Positions 57,252 through 60,000 of a stretch of DNA of 60,000 nt are shown here, piece after piece. Within the stretch, counting starts at the first letter, position 1; the number at the start of each line of letters is the position of its first letter. The stretch comes from Zygnema cylindricum (lineage: Eukaryota > Streptophyta > Zygnematophyceae > Zygnematales > Zygnemataceae), in NCBI GenBank assembly GCA_037447655.1, contig JBBHKE010003435.1:76616-136615 (forward strand). The letters are read 5' to 3'. The notes under the pieces are model-generated. The model worked only from the letters and a program-made list of their open reading frames with translations, did no database searches and was not told the origin of the DNA. Made by a program: the position numbers and the translations under genes.

Positions 57252-57857
57252 GTTAGCGGAAGCAAACCCAAAGAGAAATGCCTAGAAGACTAGATCTATA
57301 GTGTAAGATATGTTACTCCAAACGAAAGAGGTCTTTCAACCAAACAAACATGTACTACAAGCAAATTAGAGACAATAGAGCATAAAACACCTTAAACTGC
57401 ACTCAGTGCTCTCATTTCCTTAACTCTTGTGTAGAATGTACATTCTGTATTGAATTGATCAATCCTAATTGAACTAAATACTCAAAAGATATAGAAAACA
57501 TCTAAAAGATCTAAAAAACATCTAAAAGATCTAGAAAACATCAAAAACGTATGTACATGGTTCACCAGACACCCTACTGACAAAAATCCCCTACTGACAA
57601 AAATCTAAGTGTTTGGACCAAGTGTTTGGACCAGAATTGTCCACTAACAATATCTATACCCTAAAAATCCTGGTGATTCTTATCACGTCTACATTCATTA
57701 GCGACCCTACACACTAATTTACTAAAAGATAACTATTCGTGTAGATACTACAAAAAATCTACACTAAATTTGGTCAATATTGAACAGTTGGTATTCCAAA
57801 AAATTTCTAAGTCCTAGACTCAAATTTCTAAGACTTACTAAAGCTTACTTTTCAATA
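57118..57857 (-). repeat. 5' LTR of Copia element A
   Basis: 740 bp, in element orientation TATTGAAAAG ... TTCAACA. The first dinucleotide is TA in both LTR copies, a non-canonical TA..CA end. Two small tandem duplications near 57590-57630 make it longer than the 3' LTR. It contains the possible upstream gag start (57251). Confidence 0.9.
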
Positions 57858-57862
57858 CAAGA

Positions 57863-60000
57863 GTCGTTAATTTCATTACTGTACCTAAATTGTCGTGCTA
57901 AACGACAAATTGCACCAGGGACCAATCCACTTGCACCAGGGAACTCATTGCAGCTCTCACATCAGCGAACTTTCCGCGTCATTTCATTTCCGCTTTCATC
58001 GATTAGACGACTTCTGACCGTCGAGATCACGAATCTAACGGCCACGAATCGCCCATCCGATTCAAACTGATCATCACGCTGTGACGCGAAACTGAGCTGA
58101 CGAGCCGCCGCCCTGCAAGTAACCAGTCCACACTAAATACTGTGGTAAGACTTATATCCCGTTGCTGCACTGCTAAACATTTAATTTTTATCTTTTCATC
58201 CCTTTTTTTTGTCGGTATCCGCCATGGTGCACTTTATCCTTCAATTTTCACTAATTCCGGTGACATGCCTCGTCACGGTCTCACCTGTCACGTTTTGTCA
58301 CCCTTTTTCTTAGACTGGTAGGGGGGGCAGAGATACGGGCGTAACAGAAATACATCATGTTTTTTCCCCTTTTCCCTCTTTTCTCCCCTTTTGTCTCTTT
58401 GATTCTTGTTGGATTTTTTCGTTTTCATCTCAAATGTTGAATTAAAGTACTAGAAATTGTACTTCCACTCTAATTAGGGGCGCTCTATTTACTCCAGGAG
58501 GATGGTGTTCCGTACAAAGTGACGTCACGGAAGATCCGTGTTCTTTGAAAGGAGATACAAACAAAAGAGGAGAAACAAACTTATTGAAAAAGACAAAAGG
58601 AGCCCTTTTTTTTAGAGAGAGAATGGTGCGAGCTTTGGATCTCGAAACTTTGCGACGGCGACAATGCCCTTAAAAGTACTAGTAATGCGAAAAAAGTCGA
58701 AAAATAAATAAATGCCATAAAATTGAGTGAGAAATATGAGAAGAATGGGGAAAAAGAAGAAAAGGTGAATTCCAAAATAGTGAGTGAGGAAATATGAGAA
58801 GAACGCCAAAAAACGTAAAAACATTTCAAAAAAATAACGAGAAATGGGACCAGATATGGGCCAAAATTATGTTACCGAATTTCCGAGTTTATCCCATCCG
58901 ATTGAGGACTTGAAACACAAGTAGAGTGGATTGGAAATGATGCGGAGGATGTGAACCAAAATTAGTGTGGATAAGAGTGATCCTTGATAAAATTAAGGCA
59001 ATTAAAATTAAAGGGATGTTGATCGATCTGTTCCGGTAAAAAAAAATATTTTTATCGGATTGCGACGAATTCCGAAAATGGGAATCACATTTCGTCAGAG
59101 AGTTTTTACCAGTTTTTAAGCTGTACGGATATCATTGTTGATCAACTTTATCTTGCAGGTGTTTGATTTGAAATAGTTTGAATCACTTTCGATCCATCAG
59201 ATTTAAAAAAAGAAATGGATTTGAACACGTGTAAAACCAAAATAGGAAATTAGTGTACAATTATGAAATTTGTGGTTCGAATCCCATTTGATCCGCGTGA
59301 AATCAAAAATAGCGTGTAGGAACCAGAAATATTGTGGAGGGACCAGAAATAGTGTGGAACCAAAATAGAGTGGACTGTACCTGAGGATTTCCACCGGCGT
59401 TAGAGTATACACTATCTGTTAGCGGTGTGAGGATAAGATTATGTCCAATAGGGAGGAATCGAACCAAAAATATTGTGGATTCTGAAAAATCGGTTTGGTA
59501 TAAAACGAGAGTTCGAACTAAACATGAGTTAGTGTGGTCACATTTGATGTTTAATCATTGGACCAAAAATTGATGTGGACTTTTAACGCTCGTGAAAACA
59601 ACAAAGTTCAAAAAAAATCTGAACCAGAGTGACGGCACAAGTTGACAAAGAAAATCCACACTAAATTATGGAATGGTGTGGATCCATAAAATATGTTGAG
59701 TTCCAACTCTGTAAAAGTTTTTAAAGGTTTTTTTGTCTTTTTAGAGTGATGGTACTTTTGTTGATTGGAGAGAGACGATTTGCACAATAGGAATATTTAT
59801 TTTGCTTTCTTCCAAAAACCCTAAATGATTGGTTAAGAATCCTCTCTATGCAAGTTTGAAAATGTCTTTGATCTTGTACGGAAATGATTAGCGATACAAT
59901 ATGTGAAAGAAGTGTTGCATATGTTGCTTTATGTTTTCTCAAGATTTGTCGTTTGTAGGTGATTAAATGGGTTCGATCCAATATTCTTTCATCCAAGGCT
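57863..60000. other. intergenic, no gene recognised; rich in agtgtgga words
   Basis: After the Copia A target duplication the sequence holds a TGACGTCA at about 58519. Many variants of accaaaaatagtgtggat lie between 58900 and 59700. No domain-bearing frame is seen on either strand. Confidence 0.45.

Larger units (their letters stand above)
47802..57857 (-). mobile_element. Copia (Ty1) LTR retrotransposon A, interrupted by element B, TSD CAAGA
   Basis: LTRs lie at 57118-57857 (5') and 47802-48510 (3'). CAAGA flanks the element at 47797-47801 and 57858-57862. A primer-binding site abuts the 5' LTR and the polypurine tract AAGGGGAG abuts the 3' LTR (48511-48518). Coding order on the minus strand is Gag, protease, integrase, RT, RNase H (Copia order). 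Without B the element is about 5.6 kb. It is inactive: B splits the polyprotein between RT and RNase H, and at least two frameshifts are present. Confidence 0.95.

Noticed and set aside
1-60000. CRISPR arrays, operons, ribosome-binding sites, riboswitches
   Set aside because: The window is eukaryotic nuclear DNA; tandem repeats here lack spacer architecture and genes are split by spliceosomal introns.

Overview
The window is nuclear DNA from a plant, most likely a non-seed land plant or a streptophyte alga. The plant signals are a GT14 (arabinogalactan-type) glucuronosyltransferase, a DUF674 protein, two tRNA-Val(CAC) genes of plant type and Copia retrotransposons primed from a plant-type initiator tRNA-Met. 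Two things do not fit a flowering plant: a complete ten-exon SLC1-family (EAAT/DAACS) Na+-dicarboxylate/amino-acid symporter, and an exon of a bacterial-type DNA polymerase III alpha. DNA between genes is AT-rich, with very long pyrimidine/purine microsatellites and one assembly gap (14691-15433). The species is inferred, not identified.

Layout. 0.2-2.2 kb: 5' part of a GT14 gene on the minus strand, running off the left edge. 2.2-6.2 kb: intergenic, with three diverged TGACGTCA modules, two identical tRNA-Val genes, a hAT-type MITE and a 29-bp-arm hairpin. 6.3-12.7 kb: DUF674 gene (+) with large repeat-filled introns; its second intron holds an antisense DnaE-like exon. 12.8-24.5 kb: minisatellites, the gap, a block rich in G-box/CGTAC/TGACGTCA motifs, a foldback element and two nested hAT MITEs. 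24.65-26.8 kb: GC-rich single-exon gene for a Pro/Ser/Ala-rich plant protein of unknown function. 26.8-34.5 kb: mostly pyrimidine-rich low complexity, no convincing gene. 34.5-43.3 kb: the SLC1 transporter gene (515 residues, all splice phases consistent). 43.3-47.7 kb: low complexity, a G-rich purine tract and a solo LTR. 47.8-57.86 kb: a Copia element (A, minus strand, TSD CAAGA) interrupted by a second, gag-only Copia-like element (B, TSD TTTTT). 57.86-60 kb: no recognised gene.

Most notable observations. (1) Introns of the SLC1 gene, and flanks of the DnaE exon and of the last DUF674 exon, contain serial decayed tandem copies of the neighbouring exon edge, splice site included. Exon-edge duplication seems to be a recurrent way in which introns grow here. 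(2) Both Copia elements abut a primer-binding site complementary to the anticodon half of initiator tRNA-Met. In A the gag frame opens inside the LTR upstream of that site, so the PBS lies within coding sequence. (3) Element B keeps only Gag plus a compressed RT-tail/RNase H frame, joined as stop-ATG in one frame. (4) The SLC1 protein keeps the fold signatures but has Gly in place of the Asp that binds the substrate amino group, and Arg in the normally NMDGT motif, which suggests a substrate other than an acidic amino acid.
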